DNA from: Acidimicrobiales bacterium | GTDB lineage: Bacteria > Actinomycetota > Acidimicrobiia > Acidimicrobiales > Aldehydirespiratoraceae | Direction of reading: 5' to 3' | Assembly (NCBI GenBank): GCA_029246685.1 | Contig: JAQWMR010000016.1 | Coordinates: 248,001 to 312,000 of the forward strand | DNA: 64,000 bases | In this document: piece by piece, positions 25,814 through 33,571 of the stretch | Position numbering within the stretch: the first letter of the stretch is position 1 | Layout of the letters: every line of letters begins with the position of its first letter | Position numbers and translations under genes: made by a program | The notes under the pieces: model-generated | Seen by the model: only the letters and a program-made list of their open reading frames with translations | The model's database searches: none | What the model was told of the DNA's origin: nothing

Positions 25814-26836
25814 TCAGCCGAAGACGGTGCGGGAGTCCGCGCTGTGGTGGATCGCGATCTGCGTGTCGGGATGCTCGGCATCGCCGACCGAGACGGGGAT
25901 GCACTCGACGCCCGAGATCGTCCCGCCCACGAACACCTCGGCGAACGAGTCGAAGGAGTTCGGCACGACACCGCACCCGAACTCGTCACCGATGGTGAAC
26001 GGGTCGAGCACCTTGGCCGAATCACCGCCGAGGACCTCCCAGCCGAGGTTGAAACCGGCGGACAGCGGCTCCTTGTTGGCGCTCACCAACTCCATCGAGA
26101 CATCGAACCCGTAGAAGACGGCGCCGGCGGGCGGCGGATCGTTGAACTGGTTCTCCGCGAGCACCGAGTCGGTGATGTCGGTCGGCGCGGACACCGTCAC
26201 CAGCCAGACGGATCCGTCGGCATCGCCGAACGAGTCGAACTGCACCTCCGCCGCGGCGCCGTAGGCCAGCGGCGCAACTCGGGTGCCGTCACCCGAGCCC
26301 GACCCGATGTCCCCGCGGGGCTCGGGGAGCGGCGCGGCTGAACCAGGCGTGCCGTCCGGGCCGAAGATCGTGCGACTATTGCCCGTGTGGTGGATGGCGA
26401 TGCCCGTGTCGGCGTGGCCGAGATCTTCGACGGGGATCGGGATGCACACCTGACCGGTGAGCGTGCCCCGGGCGTAGACCTCACTGAAGTCCTGCCATGA
26501 ATCCGGGACGACACCGCACCCGGTCAGGTCGTCCTGGTCGACCGTGAAGGGGTCGTAGACCGCTCGGGTGGAGCCGCCCAGGATCTGCCACGAGAGGTTG
26601 AAGCCCGCACTCAGCGGCTCCTTGCCTGCGCGGACGAGCGTCATCTCGATGGGGAAGCCGGCGAACACGACGCCGTCGGGTGGAAGATCGTTGAACTGAT
26701 TCTCGTCGAGCACCTCCGCCGTGATGTCGCGGGGAGCCGAGACGGTCACGTTCCACACGGACTCGTCGGCGTCGCCGAACGTATCGAGCACGACGGTCGC
26801 CAGCGCGTCGAATGCCAGCGGGTTGTCGCGAGAGCC
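25814..26836 (-). pseudogene. 5'-truncated protein with two copies of a ~150-residue domain
   Basis: The frame encodes two similar domains in tandem, about 26370-26830 and 25814-26290, joined by a Gly/Ser/Pro linker. Matching landmarks are NPLAFDALATVV/PLAYGAAAEVQ, SVWNVTVSAPRDIT/SVWLVTVSAPTDIT, GKEPLSAGFNLSW/NKEPLSAGFNLGW, a conserved GCGVVP cysteine paired with (V/E)CIP, and IAIHHTGNSRTIFG/IAIHHSADSRTVFG. The pattern resembles secreted Ig-like DUF4352-type domains with one disulfide each. No signal peptide or start remains: the frame runs straight into an MFS gene at about 26830. It is the surviving 3' part of a secreted protein. Confidence 0.7.
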
Positions 26837-27264
26837 GACGGCAGCTGCTCGGCGGTGACGAGCGTGGGTACGACGGCCGTACGGGTGGGCGCGTCGATGC
26901 CGGAGAGCGCCGCGATCGCCATGGTGAGGACGAAGATGAGCGACACGCTGGGCTCGGCGAGCATGGCGTTGAGCGCGAGCCCGGCCGAGGCGACGGCAAG
27001 GAGGACCGCCGTGAGGAAGAGGATGCGGCGCCGGTCGAACGCGTCGGCGAGGGTGCCGCCGAGGAACGATGCGAACAGCAGCGGCGGGAGCTGGGCAAGC
27101 CCGAGCAGGCCGACCATCAGTGTCGAGTCCGTGATGTCGAACACCTGAACGGGCGCCGCGACGACGGTGAACTGCGACCCGGTCGTCGAGATCGTCCGGC
27201 CGATGAAAAGAAGCCGGAACTGACGGGACTCCCGCAGCGGCGCGGTGTCGGTCAGCAGCTTCAC
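26828..27264 (-). pseudogene. MFS transporter, N-terminal fragment only
   Basis: From the GTG at 27264 the frame encodes the first ~145 residues of an MFS_3-type (EntS-like) exporter: [21 protein letters not shown], the TM2-3 loop motif GGTLADAFDRRR, and helices through VLTMAIAALSGIDAPTRTAVVP to TAEQLPSALA. Homology stops there; full-length members have about 400 residues and 11-12 helices, so only four to five helices remain. The sequence then continues in another frame as the tandem-domain protein. One deletion joining the middle of this gene to the 5' part of the next would create the junction near 26830. Confidence 0.75.
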
Positions 27265-27329
27265 GGCGTGAGGCTAAATGGGGACGGAGGTCCCTGGTCA
27301 TCTCGTCGCTACCGGCGGACAATGGAGGG

Positions 27330-27593
27330 GTAAGCTCGATCGCGGCAACGCTCGACGCCCGACCAGGTCAGGTCGCCCTCGCGTGGGTCCTAGCTCAGGG
27401 CGACGACGTTGTGCCCATTCCGGGAACGAAGCGACGCACCTACCTGGACGAGAACGTCGGTTCGCTGGACGTCGAGCTGACGGCCGCCGAACTCGCCGAA
27501 CTCAATGCGCTGTCGGAGTTGGTCGTCGGCGATCGCTACCCCGGCAACGCAGGCATCGAGGGTCTCGCTTCCCGGTCGGAGCGGGTCGGTTAG
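27330..27593 (+). pseudogene. Aldo/keto reductase, C-terminal remnant
   Basis: An open frame reading [38 protein letters not shown] and [12 protein letters not shown], the unmistakable last third of an AKR (NADPH-binding segment). Stop at 27591-27593. The catalytic tetrad (Asp, Tyr, Lys, His) lies in the missing N-terminal two thirds, and there is no start codon or ribosome site at the break near 27330. It ends at the stop of the convergent ABC transporter gene. Confidence 0.75.
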
Positions 27594-29470
27594 GCGAGAT
27601 CGACCGCGGCGCCCTCGAATTGCGAGTTGTAGAGCCGGAAGTAGGCGCCGCGCTCCTCGAGCAGCTCGGTGTGGGAGCCCTGCTCGACGATGTGGCCATC
27701 CTCCATGACGAGGATCACGTCGGCGCCGCGGATCGTGGAGAGACGGTGGGCGATCACGAAGCTGGTGCGGTCCTGACGGAGCCGGTTCATGGCGGTCTGG
27801 ATCAGCACCTCGGTGCGGGTGTCGACCGAGCTTGTTGCTTCATCGAGGATCAGGATCGCGGGGTCGGCGAGAAACGCACGGGCGATGGTCATGAGCTGGC
27901 GCTCGCCGGCGCTGATGTTGTCGCCGTCCTCGTTGACGAGGGTGTCGTAGCCGTCGGGCAGATGGTGCACGAAACGGTCCACGTAGGTCACGCGCGCGGC
28001 CTCGAGGATCTGGTCCTCAGTGGCCTGCGGGTTGCCGTAGGCGAGGTTGTCGCGGATGGTGCCGCCGAAGAGCCAGGTGTCCTGGAGCACCATGCCGATC
28101 TCGGATCGCAGTTCGTTGCGGGGGAAGCTCGAGATGTCACGCCCGTCGAGGCTGATCGAGCCGCCGTCGAGGTCGTAGAAGCGCATCAGCAGGTTGACGA
28201 GCGTGGTCTTGCCCGCACCCGTGGGGCCGACGATCGCGACCGTCTGGCCAGGCTCTGCCACGACCGACAGCCCTTCGATCAGCGGGCTCGCCGGGTCGTA
28301 CGAGAAATCGACCTGGTCGAAGACGATCCGGCCCCGCACGGGTGGCGGCTCCGGGGTCGGCTCTTGCTCGGCGGTCTGCTCGTCGGCATCGATCAGCTCG
28401 AGCACCCGCTCCAACGAGGCGATGCCGGATTGGAAGACGGTGGCCATCGATGCCAGCTGAGTGAGGGGCTGGGAGAACTGTCGGGCGTATTGGATGAGCG
28501 CCTGCATGTCGCCCACCGTGATTGCGCCACCGGAGATCCGCAGGCCACCGACGACGGCGATCATGATGTATTGCACGTTGCCGGTGAAGAGCATCGCCGG
28601 CTGGATCAGGCTCGACATGAACTGGGCGCCGAAGCTCGCCTCGTAGAGCTCCTCGTTCTCCTGCGCGAAGCGAGCCTCCACCTCGTCCTGACGACCGAAA
28701 CTCCGCACGACCATGTGGCCGGTGAAGACCTCTTCGACCTGGGAGTTGACCTCTCCGGTGGACCGCCACTGATTCATGTACCGGGGCCGGGCCCGCCCGC
28801 CGATCATCTTCATCAACCACACCGAAACGGGCACGGTGACGAGCGCAATGAGCGCCATGAGCGGGGAGATCGTGAACACCATCACTGCGACGCCGATCAG
28901 CATCAGCGTGGAAGTGAGGATCTGACTGATCGTCTGCTGGAGGCTCTGCGCCAGGTTGTCGATGTCGTTGGTAACCCGGCTCAGGAGGTCGCCGCGGGCC
29001 TGCTTGTCGAGGTAGCTGAGCGGGAGACGGTTGAGCTTGAGCTCGACCTGCTCACGCAGCGAATACATGGAGCGCTGGACGACGCCGGCGAGGATGTAGG
29101 CCTGCGCGAACGACAGCGCCCATGACGCGGCGAAGAGGCCGAGGATGAACAGCAACTTGGAGTGGAGGTCGCCGTAGTCGATGCCCTGACCGCTGATGAT
29201 CCCCGTCACGACGATGTCGGTCGCCTGGCCGAGTAAGCGGGGTCCGAGCACGATCAGCACGACGCTCCCGACGGTCAGGAACACCACGTACCAAAGCCGG
29301 ATGCGCTCCCGCACGAGCAGCTCGCCGAGCCGCCGGAGCGCGGCCTTGAAATCGCCGCTCTGCTCGGCGGGCATGCCGATCGAGCCGAAGCGTCCGCCTC
29401 CTCGGTTGGCGGCAGGGCCGGCGCTGGCGATGACTTTGCGGTCTTCCTCGCTCGTGCGGTTGTCGCTCAT
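27590..29470 (-). CDS. ABC exporter half, ATPase-competent subunit
   Basis: A 626-residue type-I exporter half-transporter. Six membrane helices (about 70-345; [21 protein letters not shown] begins TM1) precede the nucleotide-binding domain: Walker [11 protein letters not shown]-loop in [10 protein letters not shown], Walker [13 protein letters not shown] with the catalytic Glu, H-loop IAHRLST. The signature reads NISAGERQL, a departure from LSGGQ. The ATG overlaps the stop of the partner gene by 4 bp. Together with the partner it forms a heterodimeric multidrug or lipid exporter in the inner membrane. The stop overlaps the AKR remnant by 4 bp on the other strand. Confidence 0.95.
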   Translation of the reverse strand: MSDNRTSEEDRKVIASAGPAANRGGGRFGSIGMPAEQSGDFKAALRRLGELLVRERIRLWYVVFLTVGSVVLIVLGPRLLGQATDIVVTGIISGQGIDYGDLHSKLLFILGLFAASWALSFAQAYILAGVVQRSMYSLREQVELKLNRLPLSYLDKQARGDLLSRVTNDIDNLAQSLQQTISQILTSTLMLIGVAVMVFTISPLMALIALVTVPVSVWLMKMIGGRARPRYMNQWRSTGEVNSQVEEVFTGHMVVRSFGRQDEVEARFAQENEELYEASFGAQFMSSLIQPAMLFTGNVQYIMIAVVGGLRISGGAITVGDMQALIQYARQFSQPLTQLASMATVFQSGIASLERVLELIDADEQTAEQEPTPEPPPVRGRIVFDQVDFSYDPASPLIEGLSVVAEPGQTVAIVGPTGAGKTTLVNLLMRFYDLDGGSISLDGRDISSFPRNELRSEIGMVLQDTWLFGGTIRDNLAYGNPQATEDQILEAARVTYVDRFVHHLPDGYDTLVNEDGDNISAGERQLMTIARAFLADPAILILDEATSSVDTRTEVLIQTAMNRLRQDRTSFVIAHRLSTIRGADVILVMEDGHIVEQGSHTELLEERGAYFRLYNSQFEGAAVDLA

Positions 29471-31203
29471 GCTGCCGCCCCCTCACCGAGCTGCGACTCC
29501 ACGATCTCGGCATACGTCGGGCAGCCGGCCACGAGTTCGCTGTGGGTGCCCCGGCCGACGAGCACACCGTCCTCGAGCACCAGGATCTGGTCGGCGTCCG
29601 CGATCGTCGACACGCGCTGGGCGACGACGAGCACAGCGGCATCGGCTGTGTGGGGACGCAACGCCGAATTGAGGCGGGCGGCCGTGGCGACGTCCAGAGC
29701 GGAGAACGAGTCGTCGAACACGTAGATCTCAGGCTGGACGACGAGGGCGCGGGCGATCGTGAGGCGTTGGCGTTGTCCGCCGGACACGTTGGTGCCGCCC
29801 TGGCTGATCTCGCTCTCGAGGCCATCGGGCATCGCCTGCACGAACCCCGCGGCCTGAGCCACGTCGAGCGCGGCCCAGAGTTCCTCGTCGCTCGCATCGG
29901 GACGCCCGAAGCGAAGGTTCGACGCGACAGTGCCGGAGAAGAGGTACGGCCGCTGAGGCGCATAGGCAACGGTGCGGGCCAGTAACGCCGGGTCGAGATC
30001 GCGCACGTCGACCCCGTCCACGAGGACCGAACCGGTGGTGGCGTCGAACAGGCGGGGCACGAGGTTCATCAGCGTGGTCTTGCCGGAGCCGGTGCTGCCG
30101 ATGATGCCGGTGGTCTCGCCGAGGCCGACTCGGAAGGACAGGTCGGAGAGCACGGGGCGCTCGGCGCCTGGGTAGTTGAAACCGACGTCGCGGAACTCGA
30201 GTGTGGACCGCTCGGTCACATCGGTGACCGGATCGGTCGGCGGAGTCACGGATGTATCGGTCTCGAGAACTTTCATGATGCGACCGGCCGCAACCGATGC
30301 TCGTGGGACTTGGCTGAGCATGAACGTGGACATCGCGACAGCCATGAGGATCTGCACGAGGTAGCTGAGATAGGCGACGACCGATCCGATCTGTGTCTCG
30401 CCCGTACCGATGCGGTCCGCCCCGATCCACAGGACGGCGACGCTCGCCGCGTTGATCGTGAACATGATCGTGGGGAACAGCGCCGCCATCAGCCTCCCGG
30501 CTCGCAGTGACGTCGCCGTGAGTTCGTCGTTCGCCCCCGCGAATCGCTCGGCCTCCTCCGGCTCCCGCACGAAGGCCCGCACGACCCGGACACCGGTGAT
30601 CTGCTCGCGCAAGACGCCGTTGACCCGATCGATGCGGACCTGCATCAGGTCGAAGGCCGGCACCATGCGGCGAACGACCGACCCAAGAACGATCGCGACG
30701 GCGGGCATCGAGACGAGGAGCACCCACGAGAGGCCGACATCTTCTCGCGTGGCGAGGATGATCCCGAACGCCATCGTGAGCGGGGCGGTGATCATCATCG
30801 TGGCCGTCATCACCACGAGCATCTGCACCTGCTGGACGTCGTTGGTGATGCGGGTGATCAGCGACGGCGCCCCGAACTGCCCGACCTCGCGGGTCGAGAA
30901 TGCGTTGACCCGCCCGAAGAGGTCCCGGCGTACGTCACGCCCGAATCCCATCGCCACCCGCGCACCGAAGTAGACCGCGGCGACGGCGAACACGATCTGC
31001 AGCACGGTGAAACCGAGCATCACCACGCCGGTGCGGCGGATGAAGCCATTGTCTCCGATGAGGACGCCGTCGTTGATCAGGTCGGCGTTCAGGCTCGGCA
31101 GCGTGAGGCCGGCGAACGTCTGAACCATCTGGAGGACGACGACGAGTCCGAGAATCTTGCGGTAGGGCGCCAGATTGCGGACCAGGAGCTTGCGTAAGTT
31201 CAC
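29467..31203 (-). CDS. ABC exporter half, degenerate-site subunit
   Basis: A 578-residue type-I half-transporter with six helices (LVVVLQMVQTFAGLTLPSL begins TM1) and a nucleotide-binding domain: Walker A GSTGSGKTT, signature NVSGGQRQR, Walker B IYVFDDSFSALD. The residue after the Walker B Asp is Asp instead of the catalytic Glu, and the H-loop position reads VAQRVST, with Gln in place of His. This subunit therefore supplies the degenerate site, while its canonical signature completes the active site of the partner. The GTG start overlaps the TetR stop by 4 bp, so regulator and exporter form one operon. Confidence 0.95.
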   Translation of the reverse strand: MNLRKLLVRNLAPYRKILGLVVVLQMVQTFAGLTLPSLNADLINDGVLIGDNGFIRRTGVVMLGFTVLQIVFAVAAVYFGARVAMGFGRDVRRDLFGRVNAFSTREVGQFGAPSLITRITNDVQQVQMLVVMTATMMITAPLTMAFGIILATREDVGLSWVLLVSMPAVAIVLGSVVRRMVPAFDLMQVRIDRVNGVLREQITGVRVVRAFVREPEEAERFAGANDELTATSLRAGRLMAALFPTIMFTINAASVAVLWIGADRIGTGETQIGSVVAYLSYLVQILMAVAMSTFMLSQVPRASVAAGRIMKVLETDTSVTPPTDPVTDVTERSTLEFRDVGFNYPGAERPVLSDLSFRVGLGETTGIIGSTGSGKTTLMNLVPRLFDATTGSVLVDGVDVRDLDPALLARTVAYAPQRPYLFSGTVASNLRFGRPDASDEELWAALDVAQAAGFVQAMPDGLESEISQGGTNVSGGQRQRLTIARALVVQPEIYVFDDSFSALDVATAARLNSALRPHTADAAVLVVAQRVSTIADADQILVLEDGVLVGRGTHSELVAGCPTYAEIVESQLGEGAAA

Positions 31204-31775
31204 GGCGTCCGCTCGATCCCGTGCAGGAGCACGTGGGCGATCTCCTGAGCCGAGGTGGGGTCGTCGGCCAGCATCGGGTGGCTCAGCGAGAGTGTGAGGG
31301 CACGCAGCATTCGGGCCGCCGTGGCGGGTTCGACCGAGAGGCGATCCTCCTCGCCGACGAAGAGGGTCGTCAGCGTGTCGGATGGGCCGAATGGGCCCGG
31401 CAGCTTCTTGTGGAAGCGGGGTGGGAGGTTCGACACGAGCTGCCAGACGTCGGTCATCCGGCGCTGGACTACTTCGGTTGCCTCCACGATCCGCTGCTCG
31501 AAAGGAGCATCACCGTCGATCGCGGCGATTGCCTTCTCGAGGGCACCCGGCTCGAGAGCGGCGTCGAGCGCGGCGCCGAGTAGTTCGTCCTTGTCGGCGA
31601 AGACCCGGAAAATGGTGCCTTCGGCGATGCCTGCGGCCTCGGCGATCTGGCGAGTGGTGACCCGCTCGCCGTGCTCGATCAGCAGCGGCTGCACAGCTTT
31701 GACGATCGCGGCGCGGCGCTCCTCGGCCGGCATCGCCGCGGCCCGACGGGCGGGAGCAGCGGCGGTGGAGGACAT
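31200..31775 (-). CDS. TetR-family repressor of the ABC exporter operon
   Basis: A 191-residue TetR protein. The helix-turn-helix lies at about residues 38-62 (VTTRQIAEAAGIAEGTIFRVF, DKDELL); the C-terminal part is a ligand-binding domain of usual length. It is the first gene of the operon and overlaps the first exporter gene by 4 bp. A perfect 20-bp palindrome sits between the -35 and -10 boxes just upstream, so it almost certainly represses itself and the exporter and releases on ligand binding. The ligand is probably an exported compound. Confidence 0.95.
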   Translation of the reverse strand: MSSTAAAPARRAAAMPAEERRAAIVKAVQPLLIEHGERVTTRQIAEAAGIAEGTIFRVFADKDELLGAALDAALEPGALEKAIAAIDGDAPFEQRIVEATEVVQRRMTDVWQLVSNLPPRFHKKLPGPFGPSDTLTTLFVGEEDRLSVEPATAARMLRALTLSLSHPMLADDPTSAQEIAHVLLHGIERTP

Positions 31776-31781
31776 GTGTAC

Positions 31782-31810
31782 ATCGTAGTGAGTGAGCGCT
31801 CACTCACCAA
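31782..31810 (-). promoter_or_regulatory. TetR operon promoter with operator in the spacer
   Basis: TTGGTG (31805-31810) and TACGAT (31782-31787) on the minus strand are 17 bp apart. GTGAGTGAGCGCTCACTCAC (31788-31807), a perfect 20-bp palindrome, fills the spacer and reaches into the -35. The -10 ends 6 nt before the TetR ATG, predicting a leaderless transcript. This is a textbook position for repression by the gene's own product. Confidence 0.75.
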
Positions 31811-31823
31811 CCATGGGAGAGCC

Positions 31824-32795
31824 TCAGGACGCCGAACGGGCGGTTCCGAAGTCCCCGTTGCAGATCCAGGTGGTCAGCACGGTGAGAGCGATCGCGCCGA
31901 GCGTGCCGAAGATCTTCGTCTTCTGGTTCGGTTCACCGAAGACGTTCGGCCAGGTCTCGACGACGTGGTTGCCGGCGGAGACGACCGTGATCGCCGCAGT
32001 GAGATGGAGCAGCGCAGCGATGGCCACACCGAGGATCACGCCGGCCCGATAGAGCCGCATCTTGAACCACCAGATGACCCCCACGAGGAACGGAGCGAGG
32101 AGCGCGCCGACCGCTCCCGAGAAGAGCTCGACACCCCACGTGTCCTCGGGTATCCAGGGGACCAATGCCAACTGGTCGAAGATCTCGAGCGTCGCGGCCC
32201 AGCCGACGAGGGCGATCGCAACGAGGCTGAGTACCGCAGCGCGGCCGAGAAACTCGTGTTCTGTCCACGCGGATGCGGCGCTCACACCCGCCCAGATGAG
32301 CCACCGACGAGTGCGTGGCGTTCCGATGTCGGCCATCGCATCGCGGAAGACGCGGTCGCCTTCGATCCGCGGGATCTCGCCCTCGTCCGCGCAATAGTCC
32401 GGCACGGGGATGCCGTTCTCGTCCGTCGTGTAGAACGGCGGCGTCAGAGCGTCGTGGACAAGAGCAGCAGGAAGGTGGACGCCCGTTTTGCCGATGAGCC
32501 AGCCGAAGATCCTCGGAACGCTCGCGAGGTCGGTCCGGAAGTGGCAGGGGTCACGGGGCACGACGATCTCGCCCTTGTGCCGGTCGCGATAACCGATCTG
32601 CTCTGCAATCTGCCACTCCCCGCTCGGCGCGAGAACGTCATCCTCGGCTGGTTGTTCCTCGGTGCCGCACAAGAGCGACGTTGGGACACCGTCGTCGAGG
32701 ACGCCCTCGTCAAGCGCCCGCAGAAGAACGATGCGAGGAGGCCTGTCTCGATCCGCCGGGTTGAAGAAGCCGTGTGCGCCGTCAGTTTCCGCCAT
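31824..32795 (-). CDS. DUF1353 domain membrane protein
   Basis: A 323-residue protein. Residues 15-165 match DUF1353 (FRTDLASVPRIFGWL, LPAALVHDAL, and an FRDAMADIG segment), a domain common in phage- and plasmid-associated proteins of unknown function. Four hydrophobic segments follow (AAVLSLVAIALVGWAATLEI, GAVGALLAPFLVGVIWWF, VILGVAIAALLHLTAAITVV, IFGTLGAIALTVLTTWI), placing it in the membrane. The ATG at 32795 is the second of two in-frame candidates (other 32816) and sits just before the conserved part. The DUF1353-membrane combination is not one I recognise. Confidence 0.8.
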   Translation of the reverse strand: MAETDGAHGFFNPADRDRPPRIVLLRALDEGVLDDGVPTSLLCGTEEQPAEDDVLAPSGEWQIAEQIGYRDRHKGEIVVPRDPCHFRTDLASVPRIFGWLIGKTGVHLPAALVHDALTPPFYTTDENGIPVPDYCADEGEIPRIEGDRVFRDAMADIGTPRTRRWLIWAGVSAASAWTEHEFLGRAAVLSLVAIALVGWAATLEIFDQLALVPWIPEDTWGVELFSGAVGALLAPFLVGVIWWFKMRLYRAGVILGVAIAALLHLTAAITVVSAGNHVVETWPNVFGEPNQKTKIFGTLGAIALTVLTTWICNGDFGTARSAS

Positions 32796-32880
32796 GGGCC
32801 AACACTCGCGCGTCATCGCACGGCGCACTCCCCTGAACACGCGCCGTGATCGCCTACGACCGCGTTCGGGGCTGGCCGCC

Positions 32881-32886
32881 TACCGT
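32881..32886 (+). promoter_or_regulatory. -10 box TACCGT of the rhomboid gene
   Basis: TANNNT box exactly 7 nt before the ATG at 32894, which favours that start over the frame opening at 32846. Confidence 0.4.
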
Positions 32887-32893
32887 TGAGCAC

Positions 32894-33535
32894 ATGACCG
32901 GCGCCATCGAACCGACCGGGTCGCGTTGGCGACTCGTGTGGACCCCGGTGGGGCTGATGGTCCTCGGCCTCCTCCTCATGTGGGCGATCGAGATCGTCGA
33001 CACCACGGTGCTCGACAGCGAGCTGCAGTCCAACGGCCTCCAACCCCGTCGCCACGTGGGTCTCGACGGCATCGCGTGGGCGCCGTTTCTCCACGCCGAC
33101 TACGGCCACATCGCGTCGAACTCGATCCCGTTCCTCGCTCTCGGCGGGCTCGTCGCCGCGCGCGGGATGCGGCACTGGGCGTGGATCACCGTCACGGCGA
33201 TCGTCGTCGGCGGTGGCCTCACTTGGCTGCTCGGCGGGGAGGGCAACCACATCGGGGCGAGCGGGGTCGTGTTCGGCTACTTCGGCGCGATCCTCGGGGC
33301 GGCCGTGTTCGAACGCCGGCTCCGTGCCCTCGGCGCAGCCCTCATCGCCCTCGGTTTCTACAGCGGCCTCATCGCCGGACTGGTTCCCCAGGACGCCGTC
33401 TCCTGGGAGGGTCATCTGTTCGGGATGGTGGGCGGCATCGTCGCGGCCAAGGCGCTGGCCGAACCGCGGGTCGCACGCGAAGAACGGCCCGACAACCCGG
33501 AACCGTGGGAGCTCGACGAACCCTGGATCGTTTGA
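32894..33535 (+). CDS. Rhomboid-family intramembrane serine protease
   Basis: A 213-residue six-helix membrane protease. The HADYGHIASNSIPFL segment carries the oxyanion residues of helix 2 (His and Asn), GASGVVFGYFG holds the nucleophilic serine, and WEGHLFGMVGG the catalytic histidine. All are in the order of minimal bacterial rhomboids. A short acidic cytosolic tail follows. It cleaves a transmembrane segment of another protein; no substrate is evident nearby. The ATG at 32894 was chosen over 32846 because of the -10 box 7 nt upstream. Confidence 0.93.
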   Translation: MTGAIEPTGSRWRLVWTPVGLMVLGLLLMWAIEIVDTTVLDSELQSNGLQPRRHVGLDGIAWAPFLHADYGHIASNSIPFLALGGLVAARGMRHWAWITVTAIVVGGGLTWLLGGEGNHIGASGVVFGYFGAILGAAVFERRLRALGAALIALGFYSGLIAGLVPQDAVSWEGHLFGMVGGIVAAKALAEPRVAREERPDNPEPWELDEPWIV

Positions 33536-33571
33536 CGCCGAGGACGCGACGAACGCCGGCTAGGTCGCTAC

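Noticed and set aside
27278..29125. 615-codon plus-strand frame opposite the ABC exporter
   Set aside because: Shadow of the minus-strand ABC gene, whose motifs are unambiguous. Only the short AKR remnant near its start, in another frame, is real.
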